Shown piece by piece: positions 15,760 through 24,370 of a stretch of 64,000 nt of DNA. The notes below the pieces were generated by a model. It was given only the letters and a program-made list of their open reading frames with translations, made no database searches and had not been told where the DNA came from. The stretch lies in contig DASUAL010000069.1 in the NCBI GenBank assembly GCA_035763805.1, forward strand, positions 16,811 through 80,810, in the 5' to 3' direction. The DNA comes from DASUAL01 sp035763805 (lineage in GTDB: Bacteria > Gemmatimonadota > Gemmatimonadetes > Gemmatimonadales > GWC2-71-9). Both the position numbers and the translations under genes were made by a program. Positions within the stretch are counted from its first letter, which is position 1. The number at the start of each line of letters is the position of its first letter.

Positions 15760-18119
15760 CGCCGATGTTGTGGCTGCTTTTCGCCCTGCAGGGGCTGCCG
15801 CCCGACGTCCAAGCGAGCGTGGACCGGACGCGGCTCACGGCGGGCGACCAGTTGACCTTGACGGTGCGCGCGCGCACGCGCTCGGCCGAGCCCGTGAGCA
15901 TCACCTTCCCGCCGCTCACCGGGTTCGCGATCATCGGCTCGCGCGAAGTGAGCGAGGTGGCGATCGACGGTGCGCGCGGTCCGACCCGCACCACGATGCG
16001 GGAGGTGCAGCTCCGCGCCGTGCAGCCCGGGGCGCTCATGATCGGTGCGGTGCGAGTCCGACAGGGCGAGCAGGCGGTTGCGACCGACCCGATCGCGATC
16101 ACCGTGGACAGCGCGGCCGCGGGTGTCGCGGGACTGCTCAGCCCGTTCGTGCGCGCACTGATCGCCGCGGCCGACCCGCCGGAGCAGCTCGAACGCGTCT
16201 CGCTGGCGGTGATCTTGCCGGCAGATACGATGCTCACGGGCGGGCAGCTCGATGTGATCGCGGCGGCCTGGTTTCCCAGGGAGTTGCGCCCACGGCTGCA
16301 CGGTCGACCGATCCTCACCATGCAGACCCCCGAAGGCGTGTGGTCGTACCCTGGCGCCGCGCCGAGCGACGTCGCCGCATCGCGCCTGGTGCGGGGACGG
16401 TGGATGGACCTGTTCGTCGCTCACCAGATCGTGTTTCCGCTCGCGCCCGGGCGGGTGGTGATCCCGCCCGCCATGCTCGAGTACGCAATGCTCGTGCGGC
16501 TGTCCTTCTTCGGTCGCGAGGAGCGCTATTCCCTCAAGAGCGATTCCGTGGCGGTCACGGTGCTGCCGCTGCCCGAGCCCGGGCGGTCGGGGGACGATGA
16601 GCGCGTCGTGGCCCAGGGCCTGTCCCTCGCTCTCGGCGTGGCGCCGGCGGAGAGCCGGGTGGGGGAGCCGCTGGACGTCACGGCCACCATCTCCGGAGTG
16701 GGGAACGTCGCGCTGTGGCCGGAGCCTGCCATCCGCTGGCCGCCAGGCTTCCGCGCGTACCCGGGGGAAACGGGGATGCGGCTGGAGCCGCGCCACGGCC
16801 GCATGGCTGGGAGCAAGACGTTCCACTACCTCGTCGTGCCCGACTCCGCCGGAGCGTTCGTCCTGCCTGAGATTCGCTACCCGTACTACGACCTCGCGAC
16901 CGGGACCCACGTCGCGGCACGCGCGGCGGCGCAGCCGCTGGCGGTCGCGCCCGGCGCTGAGCCGCGGGCCGCGCGGCCGGTGCCGGCGCTCGACCCGAGC
17001 GCGCGCGCGACCTCGGCGGACGAGGTCGCGGCCGGCCTCGTGCCGTGGGGCTGGCTGGCGCTACTCGTCGGTCCACCGCTCGCGGCCTGGCTGTGGCGGC
17101 GCCGCGGCGCGGCGCACGACACGCTCGCGCCCCCGAGCGGTGCCGCGCCGCCGCTCACACGCCTGGGGCGGCTGGAGCGGGAGTTCTACGCCGTGCTCGC
17201 GAGTCACGTCCCGGATCGGGGGGCCCGGGATGGTGACGGGCTCGCCCGGGCGTTGCGCGCGGCAGGTCTGGAGAGCGCCGTCGCCGACCACGTGAAGCGC
17301 CTGCGTGACCGGTTGCGCGCGGCGCGCTACGGGCCACAGGGCATCGGGGACGCCGCGGAGCTGGCCGCCGAAGTGGAGCAGGTGCTCAAGGTGCTGGGTG
17401 CCGACCCTGTTGGCGGGCCCGGGGCGCGGGACGGCGGAGGCCGGCGGGTCGTCACCACCCTGTGCTTCGTGGCGCTGGCTGTCCCTCCCGCGGCCCGCGC
17501 GCAGGCCCCGAGCGCCGAGGCCCTGTACGAAGCGGGGGCGCTGCGCGCGGCCTCCGACTCGTTCGCCGCACGGGCGACGGCCGAGCCTCGCGTGGCCGCC
17601 CACTGGTACAACCTGGGTGCGACTCTGTATCGGGCCGGTGCGGACGGCAAGGCGGCTGCCGCCTGGGCCCTCGCGGCCCGGATGGCTCCCCGCGCGCCGC
17701 TCCTCCGCCGCGCTCGGCAGCTGCTGCCGCCTCCCGACGCGCCGAGCGAGTCGCTGCTCGCAGTCGGCCCCGTCACGCCTGCGGAGTGGGCGCTCGTCGC
17801 CGCAGTCGCGTGGCTGGCCTTGTGGACGGCCGTGGTCGCCCGCTGGCGCCGCTCGGTGCTGCTCGGGTTCGCGCTGGTGACGGCCGTGACGGCGGGCCTC
17901 GCTGTCCGCGAATGGCAGCACCGGCGGCGCGGGGTGGCCGTGGTGGTGAACGCGGGGACCCCGGTGCGCGTGGCGCCGTACGGCGAGGCGAGCGCGGCGA
18001 CCCGCGTGGAGCCGGGGGCCGCGTTGCTGGTCGAGCGGTCCTACGGCGCGTGGCTCGAGGTGCGCCGTCGCGACGGCGTGCACGGCTGGGTACTCGCCTC
18101 GGAAGTGGTCGGGTTGTGA
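15756..18119 (+). CDS. BatD-BatE fusion: BatD domain, TPR repeats and SH3-like tail
   Basis: A 787-residue envelope protein. After a short signal (MLWLLFALQG; GTG 15756 or ATG 15765) come BatD beta-domains, for example TAGDQLTLTVRARTRSAEP, then a membrane helix near residue 430 (WLALLVGPPLAAWLW) and a cytosolic helical region. A second hydrophobic segment and TPR-like helices (HWYNLGATLYRAG) resemble BatE. Two more membrane helices and an SH3-like end (NAGTPVRVAPYG...GVHGWVLASEVVGL) close the protein. Together with the BatB-BatC gene, four classical Bat proteins are packed into two. The stop overlaps the mutL GTG. Confidence 0.85.
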   Translation: MTPMLWLLFALQGLPPDVQASVDRTRLTAGDQLTLTVRARTRSAEPVSITFPPLTGFAIIGSREVSEVAIDGARGPTRTTMREVQLRAVQPGALMIGAVRVRQGEQAVATDPIAITVDSAAAGVAGLLSPFVRALIAAADPPEQLERVSLAVILPADTMLTGGQLDVIAAAWFPRELRPRLHGRPILTMQTPEGVWSYPGAAPSDVAASRLVRGRWMDLFVAHQIVFPLAPGRVVIPPAMLEYAMLVRLSFFGREERYSLKSDSVAVTVLPLPEPGRSGDDERVVAQGLSLALGVAPAESRVGEPLDVTATISGVGNVALWPEPAIRWPPGFRAYPGETGMRLEPRHGRMAGSKTFHYLVVPDSAGAFVLPEIRYPYYDLATGTHVAARAAAQPLAVAPGAEPRAARPVPALDPSARATSADEVAAGLVPWGWLALLVGPPLAAWLWRRRGAAHDTLAPPSGAAPPLTRLGRLEREFYAVLASHVPDRGARDGDGLARALRAAGLESAVADHVKRLRDRLRAARYGPQGIGDAAELAAEVEQVLKVLGADPVGGPGARDGGGRRVVTTLCFVALAVPPAARAQAPSAEALYEAGALRAASDSFAARATAEPRVAAHWYNLGATLYRAGADGKAAAAWALAARMAPRAPLLRRARQLLPPPDAPSESLLAVGPVTPAEWALVAAVAWLALWTAVVARWRRSVLLGFALVTAVTAGLAVREWQHRRRGVAVVVNAGTPVRVAPYGEASAATRVEPGAALLVERSYGAWLEVRRRDGVHGWVLASEVVGL

Positions 18120-19813
18120 CGAGCGGCATCGCCGTTCTCCCGCCGCATGTCGCCGACCAGATCGCCGCGGGCGAGGTGGTGGAGCGCCCCGCGTCGATCG
18201 TGAAGGAGCTCGTCGAGAACGCGCTCGACGCCGGCGCCCGAACGGTGCGGGTCGAGATCGAGAACGGCGGCAAGACGCTGATCCGTGTGAGCGACGACGG
18301 GGAGGGGATGAGCCGGGCCGACGCGGCACTCGCCCTGGCGCGCCACGCTACGAGCAAGATCCGCGAGGCCGCAGACCTGATCGGCGTCGGCACGTTCGGC
18401 TTCCGCGGCGAGGCGCTGCCGGCGATCGCTTCGGTGTCGCGCTTTGAGCTCGAGACGTCGCCCGACGGCCGCAGCGGCACGCGCATCCGCGCCGCCGGCG
18501 GGACGCGCGAGGCGGTTGAGGACGCGGTGCGCCAGCGCGGCACCACCGTGACCGTCCGCGCGTTGTTCTTCAATACGCCAGCGCGCCGGAAATTCCTGCG
18601 CGCCCAGGCGACGGAGACGCGCGCCGTCGTCGAGGCACTGACCGTTCTTGCCCTCGCACGCCCCGACGTCGCCTTTACCCTCACGAGCGACGACCGGGTG
18701 CTGATCGACGTCCGCCCCCGCGGCGCCGACGGGACCATCGACCGCCTGCGTGAGCTGTGGGGGCGCGACGTGGCAGACACGCTGCTTCCCGTGGCGCACC
18801 GAGAGGGACCCCTCGAAGTGCGGGGGTTCGCCCAGCGGCCCGCGCAGGCGAAGCCCGCCGGGCGCAAGGGCTACGTGTTCGTGCGCGGCCGCCCGATCCG
18901 CGATCCCTTCATCCTGCGCTCGGCGGAAGCGGGCTATCGCTCCACGATCGCGCCGGGCGATCGGCCCTCGCTGATCCTGTTTCTCGAGCTTCCGGGCGAC
19001 GCCGTGGACGTGAACGTTCACCCGGCGAAGCTCGAGGTGCGCTTCCGGGAGAAATTCTTCGTGGAGAAGGTCGTCGAGCAGGCCGTACGGCTGGCACTGG
19101 GACCCCTCGCCGCAGCCGCTCCCCTCCAAGGTGTCGGGGGTGAGACGGCAGGTGTCGGGTTTCAGGGGTCAGGTGTCGGAGGTTTCGGCTCGCCGCTCGA
19201 AATCTTCCCAGGTGAGTCCCTGACACCTGACACCCGACACCTGACACCTCTCCTCCAGGTCTTCGATACCTACATCCTGTTCCAGACCGACTCCGGCGTC
19301 GCGATCGTGGATCAGCACTCGGCGCACGAGCGCGTGCTGTACGAGGCGGTGATGCACCAGCTCTCGGGCGACGGCGCACCGGCGCAGCGGCTGTTGCTGC
19401 CGCTGACGCTCGAGTTCGCGACCGCGGAGCTGGAGGCTGTCGAGGCCAACCGCGAGTTGTTGCGGCGTGTTGGATACGAGGTGGAGCCGTTCTCCGGGCG
19501 GACGGTGGTCGTGCACACGGCACCTAATCCGCATCCGCGCTTCGACGCGGCGCGTTGCCTCCAGGAACTGGTCGCGGACTTGGCGGGGGGGGCGGGGGGG
19601 CGGTTCGGGGCGCTCGCGAACCGGCTGGAGCGCTTTGCCGCCACGTTTGCCTGTCGAGCCGCTATCAAGGCGGGGCAGCGGCTCGAGCCCGAGGAGATGC
19701 GGGAGCTCGTCACGCGGCTCCTCGGCGCCACGCTCCCCGCGCACGACGTGCACGGGCGCCCGACCGTCGTGCAGCTGCCGAAGGATGAGCTGGAGCGGCG
19801 GTTTGGGCGATAG
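18116..19813 (+). CDS. mutL: DNA mismatch repair protein MutL
   Basis: A 565-residue MutL. The N-terminal GHKL ATPase is complete: IAAGEVVERPASIVKELVENALDAGA, DDGEGM and GFRGEALPAI. The C-terminal dimerisation/endonuclease region has DQHSAHERVLYE, which fits the DQHAxxExxxxE nuclease motif with Ser for Ala, and ACRAAIKAG. The usual CPHGRP motif reads DVHGRP, so its Cys-Pro is missing. The linker is unusual: it is encoded by an inverted repeat of GTGTC units (19150-19242). A G8-C-G7 tract (19585-19600) lies in the C-terminal domain. The GTG start overlaps the upstream stop. miaA follows, as in many bacteria. Confidence 0.95.
   Translation: MTSGIAVLPPHVADQIAAGEVVERPASIVKELVENALDAGARTVRVEIENGGKTLIRVSDDGEGMSRADAALALARHATSKIREAADLIGVGTFGFRGEALPAIASVSRFELETSPDGRSGTRIRAAGGTREAVEDAVRQRGTTVTVRALFFNTPARRKFLRAQATETRAVVEALTVLALARPDVAFTLTSDDRVLIDVRPRGADGTIDRLRELWGRDVADTLLPVAHREGPLEVRGFAQRPAQAKPAGRKGYVFVRGRPIRDPFILRSAEAGYRSTIAPGDRPSLILFLELPGDAVDVNVHPAKLEVRFREKFFVEKVVEQAVRLALGPLAAAAPLQGVGGETAGVGFQGSGVGGFGSPLEIFPGESLTPDTRHLTPLLQVFDTYILFQTDSGVAIVDQHSAHERVLYEAVMHQLSGDGAPAQRLLLPLTLEFATAELEAVEANRELLRRVGYEVEPFSGRTVVVHTAPNPHPRFDAARCLQELVADLAGGAGGRFGALANRLERFAATFACRAAIKAGQRLEPEEMRELVTRLLGATLPAHDVHGRPTVVQLPKDELERRFGR
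19150..19242 (+). repeat. Inverted repeat of AGGTGTC units inside mutL (element B)
   Basis: The left arm 19150-19166 (AGGTGTCGGGTTTCAGG) and the right arm 19226-19242 (CCTGACACCCGACACCT) are complementary at 16 of 17 positions. Further GTGTC-type units flank both arms (about 19130 to 19250). The repeat is translated and makes up most of the MutL inter-domain linker. Confidence 0.8.
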
Positions 19814-19817
19814 GACC

Positions 19818-19925
19818 GTTATACGATGCTACGACGCTACGTTGTACGACGCCACGATGCTACGACGCTACGAAAGGCTCGTCGTGCGACACGTACAACG
19901 TAGCGTCGTATGACGTAGCGTCGTG
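19818..19925 (+). repeat. TACGACGCTACG inverted-repeat element between mutL and miaA (element A1)
   Basis: This ~108-base element fills the mutL-miaA gap. A perfect 18-base inverted pair lies at 19830-19847 and 19893-19910. A 19-base direct repeat (ACGATGCTACGACGCTACG) is at 19823-19841 and 19854-19872, and a further CGTAGCGTCGTG copy at 19914-19925. The right end contains the GTG start of miaA (19923). A sister element is at 28689-28774. Confidence 0.85.
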
Positions 19926-20879
19926 ACCTCCCCACAACTCTTGACGCCCGTGGTCGTCGGCCCCACCGGCGTCGGCAAGACCGCCGTGGCGGCCGCGTGG
20001 GCGGAGCTCGAGCCCGTGACGGTCATCTCCGCCGACGCGCGGCAGGTCTACCGCGACCTCGACATCGGGACCGCGAAGCCCGACCGGACGTTGCTCACGC
20101 GGCTGCCGCATCTCGGGATCGACCTCGTCGAGCCGGGGGACCGCTACAGCGCCGGGCGTTTCGGGCGCGACGCCAGCGGCTGGCTCGCGGAGGTGCGCGC
20201 CGCGGGAAGGCAGCCGCTCGTCTTGGGGGGAACGGGCTTCTACGTTCGAGCACTGGCCGAGGGCCTGTTCCGCGAGCCGCCGCTCGACCGCGAGCGGCGT
20301 GAGCGGCTGCGTGCTTGGGCGGGCCGGCTGGTTGCCGCGCAGCTCGCGCATTGGGCCGCACGGCTCGACCGCCGGTTCGCGGGCGGCGGGCGCCAGCGGG
20401 CCACCCGCGTGCTCGAAGTGGCCATCCTGACGGGACGATCGCTCTCGTGGTGGCAGCGCGAGGCCCGCGAGACCGGGGTGATGCGGCCGTGGTACATTCA
20501 TCTGACCCTGCCGCGTGACGTGCTGCACCGGCGCATCGCGGAGCGCGTGGACCGGATGCTCGCGGCGGGCCTGGTCGACGAGGTCCGGCGGGTGCTGGCC
20601 CGCGGGGTCTCGCCGCACGCGCCGGGTCTCGACGGCGTGGGTTACCGGGAGGTGGTCGCGATGTTCGAGGGACACCTGTCCGAGCGTGACCTGCGGGAGG
20701 CTATCGTCGTCGCGACCCGCAGGTACGCGAAACGGCAGGAGACGTGGTTTCGCAATCAACTGCGTCGTCAACCGTCGGCCGTCAGCTACCAGGAGGAGGT
20801 CTGGATGCTGGACGCGACACCGAGTGCCAAGGCTCTGGCCGCCGCGATCCTCGAACGCTGGCACGCCCTTGTGTGCTGA
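19923..20879 (+). CDS. miaA: tRNA dimethylallyltransferase
   Basis: Adds the isopentenyl group to A37 of tRNAs that read UNN codons. It has 318 residues. The P-loop VVGPTGVGKTAVA is near residue 10, followed by the substrate segment ISADARQVYRDLDIGTAKP and the C-terminal YAKRQETWFRNQ block. The GTG start lies in the right arm of repeat element A1, and no clear ribosome site precedes it. The last ~40 residues lie in repeat element C. The gene sits between mutL and bshA; mutL-miaA order is common. Confidence 0.95.
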   Translation: MTSPQLLTPVVVGPTGVGKTAVAAAWAELEPVTVISADARQVYRDLDIGTAKPDRTLLTRLPHLGIDLVEPGDRYSAGRFGRDASGWLAEVRAAGRQPLVLGGTGFYVRALAEGLFREPPLDRERRERLRAWAGRLVAAQLAHWAARLDRRFAGGGRQRATRVLEVAILTGRSLSWWQREARETGVMRPWYIHLTLPRDVLHRRIAERVDRMLAAGLVDEVRRVLARGVSPHAPGLDGVGYREVVAMFEGHLSERDLREAIVVATRRYAKRQETWFRNQLRRQPSAVSYQEEVWMLDATPSAKALAAAILERWHALVC

Positions 20880-20894
20880 CGGCTGAAGGCTGAC
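20767..20894 (+). repeat. Inverted repeat spanning the miaA 3' end (element C)
   Basis: The left arm 20767-20786 and the right arm 20875-20894 (GCTGACGGCTGAAGGCTGAC) are complementary at 17 of 20 positions. They are built on a GGCTGA unit and enclose 88 bases that encode the MiaA C-terminus. The miaA stop lies in the right arm, and the bshA ATG is 6 bases after it. Confidence 0.7.
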
Positions 20895-20900
20895 AGCTGA

Positions 20901-22028
20901 ATGCGCATCGGCATTACCTGCTACCCGACCTACGGTGGCTCCGGGGCCGTCGCGACCGAGCTCGGCCTCGAGCTCGGCCGGCGGGGGCACGAAGTCCATA
21001 TCATCTCGTACGCCAGCCCCTTCCGGCTGCGCGGCGGGTTCGCGGAACGGGTCACGTTCCACGAAGTGGTGCCCGCCGACTACCCGTTGTTCGAGCAGTC
21101 GCCCTACGCGCTGGCGCTGGCCGTGAAGCAGCACGAGGTGGCGTTGCGCGAAGAGCTCGACCTGATGCACGTCCACTACGCGATCCCCCACGCCGCCACG
21201 GCGTGGCTTGCGAAGCAGATGCTCAAGGGCCAGCGCGATCTCAAGGTGGTGACGACGCTGCACGGCACCGACATCACGCTCGTCGGCCAGGATCCGTCGT
21301 ACTTCACCATCACCAAGTTCTCGATCGAGCAGTCGGATCGTGTGACCGCCGTATCGGAGTACCTGAAGGACGAGACCTACCGGGCATTCGGCTGTACCGG
21401 TTGCGATGTCCAGGTGATCCCGAACTTCGTGGCGCCCGCGGATTTCCATCCCGCGACGGACGGATCGTGCCGGCGCGCCCTCGCGCCCGTCGGTCACAAG
21501 ATCCTGATCCACGTCTCGAACTTCCGAGCTGTGAAGCGGCTCGGCGACGTGATCAAAGTGTTCGCGGGAGTGCGCCGGGCCGTGCCGGCGACGCTGGTGC
21601 TCGCCGGTGACGGCCCCGATCGCGACCTCGCCGAACAGGAAGTCGATCACCTGAAGCTGCGCTCGGATGTGCGCTTCCTGGGCAAGGTGAACCAGGTGGC
21701 GGACCTCCTGCGGGGGAGCGACCTGTTCCTGCTCCCGTCGCAGACCGAGTCGTTCGGGCTCTCCGCGCTGGAAGCGATGGCCTGCGGCGTGCCGGTGATC
21801 GCGAGCCGTGTGGGCGGGCTCCCTGAAGTGGTGGTGGACGGCGAGACGGGGCACTTGGCGCCGGTGGGCGCGGTGGACGAGATGACCGAGCGTGCCGTGG
21901 CGCTGCTGCGGGACCCCGCGGCGCACGCGCGTATGCGGGCCGCCGCGAGCGCCCGCGCCCGCGAGTTCTCAGCCGAGCGGATCGTGCCGCGCTACGAGCG
22001 GCTGTACCAGGACGTCTTGCGTGATTGA
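20901..22028 (+). CDS. bshA: N-acetyl-alpha-D-glucosaminyl L-malate synthase (bacillithiol pathway)
   Basis: GT4-family glycosyltransferase that makes GlcNAc-malate, the first step of bacillithiol synthesis. It has 375 residues. The N-terminus MRIGITCYPTYGGSGAVATELG is diagnostic for BshA, and HVHYAIPHA, GTDITLVGQDPS and the donor-site FGLSALEAMACGVPVIAS follow. BshB and BshC are not in this window. The gene starts just after the repeat at the end of miaA, and its stop overlaps the next gene. Confidence 0.92.
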   Translation: MRIGITCYPTYGGSGAVATELGLELGRRGHEVHIISYASPFRLRGGFAERVTFHEVVPADYPLFEQSPYALALAVKQHEVALREELDLMHVHYAIPHAATAWLAKQMLKGQRDLKVVTTLHGTDITLVGQDPSYFTITKFSIEQSDRVTAVSEYLKDETYRAFGCTGCDVQVIPNFVAPADFHPATDGSCRRALAPVGHKILIHVSNFRAVKRLGDVIKVFAGVRRAVPATLVLAGDGPDRDLAEQEVDHLKLRSDVRFLGKVNQVADLLRGSDLFLLPSQTESFGLSALEAMACGVPVIASRVGGLPEVVVDGETGHLAPVGAVDEMTERAVALLRDPAAHARMRAAASARAREFSAERIVPRYERLYQDVLRD

Positions 22029-22845
22029 CGTCCTCCGGCTCGTCCGGGCGCACAATCTGGTCGTCGCCGCGGCGGGCGTGCTCGCCGGGGGATGGATCGC
22101 GCTCGGCGCGCTGGCCACGCCCAAACTGCTCGTCTTCGCCGCAATCGCGGCGGTCGGGTTCGGAGCGGCGGGCAACGCGATCAACGATATCTGGGACATC
22201 GCGGCAGACCGCGTGAATCGCAGCCCCGCGGACCGTCCGCTCGCCGCCGGACGCGTCTCCCGGGGGACGGCAGACTTGTGCGTGGTGGGCGGGACCCTGA
22301 TCGGTATCGCAGGCGCGGCGCTGGTGAGCGGTACGGCATTGCTGGTCGGGCTCGCCGCGCTCGCCATCATGATCGCCTACTCACCGGTCCTGAAACGTCA
22401 TGGCTTCGTTGGGAACGTGGCGGTGGCGCTCGTCGCTGGCCTGCCGCTCGCGTACGGCGCGCTCGCGGTCGGGGGCCCGGCGCAGGGGGCCGTTCCCTGG
22501 GCGCTCGCGGCGTGGATCCACCTCATCCGGGAGGTCGTGAAGGACATCGAGGACGACACCGGCGATCGGGTGCTCGGACGTCGCACGCTGCCCATCGCCA
22601 TCGGCGCGCGCGGGGCGGCGCTCGTTGCGGCGGCGCTCGCGCTCGCATTCGTGCCGGCGAGTATCGTGTTGCCGGTCGCCGCCCGCTACGGCGGTGCCTA
22701 CTACGTCGTCGCGCTGTTCGCTCAGCTCGCCGTGCTGCTCGTCGCCAGCCGGCTGATCACCGGCACGGTGCGCCGGAACAGCCTCTTACTGAAAGGAGCG
22801 ATGCTCGTGGGGATCGTGGCGCTGATCGTGGGACGGGTCTCATGA
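22021..22845 (+). CDS. UbiA-family prenyltransferase (copy 1)
   Basis: A 274-residue integral membrane protein with about eight helices. It carries both Asp-rich motifs of the UbiA superfamily: NAINDIWDIAADRVNRSPADRP near residue 60 (NDxxDxxxDRxN) and KDIEDDTGDRVLGRRTLPI. The first motif resembles that of geranylgeranylglycerol-phosphate geranylgeranyltransferase-type enzymes, but the acceptor cannot be fixed from sequence. The GTG overlaps the bshA stop by 8 bases, and the stop overlaps uppP. A second UbiA protein lies at 25838. Confidence 0.82.
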   Translation: MIDVLRLVRAHNLVVAAAGVLAGGWIALGALATPKLLVFAAIAAVGFGAAGNAINDIWDIAADRVNRSPADRPLAAGRVSRGTADLCVVGGTLIGIAGAALVSGTALLVGLAALAIMIAYSPVLKRHGFVGNVAVALVAGLPLAYGALAVGGPAQGAVPWALAAWIHLIREVVKDIEDDTGDRVLGRRTLPIAIGARGAALVAAALALAFVPASIVLPVAARYGGAYYVVALFAQLAVLLVASRLITGTVRRNSLLLKGAMLVGIVALIVGRVS

Positions 22846-23624
22846 GCTATTGGCAGGCGGTCCTGCTGGGGCTCGTGCAGGGAGTCACCGAGTTCCTGCC
22901 GGTCTCGAGCGACGGCCACCTCGCACTGGTGGGCATCCTCGCCCGCGTGCAGACGCCCGGCGTATTCGTGGAGGTGGCGCTCCATGTGGCGACGCTGGGC
23001 TCGGTGCTCGTCGTGTACGGTCGGCGGTTCGCGGAAATCACCATCGGCACGTTCGGCCGCCGGCCCGACGCGTTGCGCTTCGCTGGGCTCCTCATCCTGG
23101 CGACGGTCCCGGGGGTGGTGCTCGGCGTCCTGTTCCATGACGTGGTCGGGCGCGCCTTCGATTCGCTCTTGTTCGTCGGGGTCGCGTTTCTTGTCACCGG
23201 TCTGATGCTGTGGTCCACTCGGCGCCGGGGTGGCGGGGAACGCGTCCCTTCGCCGAGGGGAGCCGTCGTCATAGGGCTCGCCCAGGCGTTCGCCATCCTC
23301 CCGGGAATCTCCCGGTCCGGCTCCACGGTGACTGCCGGCCTTTGGCTCGGCCTCTCGCCGGTGTGGGCTGTCGAGTTCAGCTTCCTGATGGCGATCCCCA
23401 TCATCGCGGGCGCGGCTGTGTTCGAGGCGCGTGATGTCGGGGTCGATATCGCGGCGGTCGGCGCGGCGCCGCTCGCGGTCAGTTGCGCCGTCGCGTTCAT
23501 CGCCGGCATCCTCTCAATCCGCCTCTTGGTGTGGCTCGTGCAGCGCGGCCGGTTCCACGCCTTCGCCCCCTACTGCTGGGCGGTCGGTGCCTTCACCATC
23601 GCGTACGCGCTGTGGCGCGCGTAG
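22842..23624 (+). CDS. uppP: Undecaprenyl-diphosphatase
   Basis: Membrane phosphatase that recycles undecaprenyl diphosphate for cell-wall synthesis; the family is known for bacitracin resistance. It has 260 residues and about eight helices. The motif EFLPVSSDGHLAL (residues ~17-29) and the second active-site motif PGISRSGSTVTAGL are both intact. The ATG at 22842 overlaps the UbiA stop (ATGA). The 3' end overlaps birA by 13 bases. Confidence 0.95.
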   Translation: MSYWQAVLLGLVQGVTEFLPVSSDGHLALVGILARVQTPGVFVEVALHVATLGSVLVVYGRRFAEITIGTFGRRPDALRFAGLLILATVPGVVLGVLFHDVVGRAFDSLLFVGVAFLVTGLMLWSTRRRGGGERVPSPRGAVVIGLAQAFAILPGISRSGSTVTAGLWLGLSPVWAVEFSFLMAIPIIAGAAVFEARDVGVDIAAVGAAPLAVSCAVAFIAGILSIRLLVWLVQRGRFHAFAPYCWAVGAFTIAYALWRA

Positions 23625-24370
23625 CGCTCGATGGTGTTCCCGCAAGCGAGCTCGCCCGCCGCTGGGGCGTGCCTCAGGTGGGGCTGTTCCGGCAGCTCCC
23701 TTCGACCCTCGACGCGATCCACGACCTCGGCGCCCAGGGCGCCGCCGAGGGGACCGTCGTCGTCGCAGAGGAACAGACCGCGGGTCGCGGCCGCGACGGG
23801 CGCACGTGGTTTTCGCCGCTGGGGGGCGTGTGGCTGGCGATGTTGTTTCGCCCGACCCCCGAGCGCGTCGAGCTCGGCGCCGCATCGATCCGCGCGGGGC
23901 TCGCGCTCGCCGACGCGGTGGACGCGCTGCTTGCCGCCCCCGCAACCCGTCTGAAGTGGCCGAACGACGTCCTGCTCGACGACCGCAAGCTGGCGGGGAT
24001 TCTCAGCGAAGCCCGCTGGCAGGGCGGGCGGCTCCAGTGGCTCGCGGTGGGTCTCGGAGTGAACGTATGCAACGAGATCCCCGCCGACGTGGCGAAACGG
24101 GCCATCGCCCTCAGGGAGCGGCTCCCGGCGGTGCGACGGATCGACCTGCTCGACCGCCTCGTACCGGCGCTCGCCCCCGTCACCACCAGCGGGGCCGCGC
24201 TGTCCGAGCGCGAGTGCGCCGCCTTCGCCGCGCGCGACTGGCTGCGGGGTCGACTGATCCGCTCGCCGGCGGTGGGCCTGGCGCGGGGTCTTCGGCCCGA
24301 CGGCGCGCTGCTCGTGGACCTCGGGGCCGGAACGATCGGCGTGCGGGAGGGCCATGTCGAGCTCGCCTGA
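23612..24370 (+). CDS. birA: Biotin--[acetyl-CoA-carboxylase] ligase, without repressor domain
   Basis: Attaches biotin to biotin-carrier proteins. It has about 252 residues. The biotinyl-AMP loop AGRGRDGRTWFSP and KWPNDVLL are present, and the C-terminal SH3-like part follows. There is no N-terminal winged helix, so this is a group I ligase without a DNA-binding role. The GTG at 23612 was chosen because it is inside the end of uppP and gives a normal N-terminus; the longer frame is a shadow. Confidence 0.92.
   Translation: MARVALDGVPASELARRWGVPQVGLFRQLPSTLDAIHDLGAQGAAEGTVVVAEEQTAGRGRDGRTWFSPLGGVWLAMLFRPTPERVELGAASIRAGLALADAVDALLAAPATRLKWPNDVLLDDRKLAGILSEARWQGGRLQWLAVGLGVNVCNEIPADVAKRAIALRERLPAVRRIDLLDRLVPALAPVTTSGAALSERECAAFAARDWLRGRLIRSPAVGLARGLRPDGALLVDLGAGTIGVREGHVELA

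Noticed and set aside
19860..21926. 688-codon minus-strand frame opposite miaA and bshA
   Set aside because: Shadow frame; both plus-strand genes have intact family motifs.
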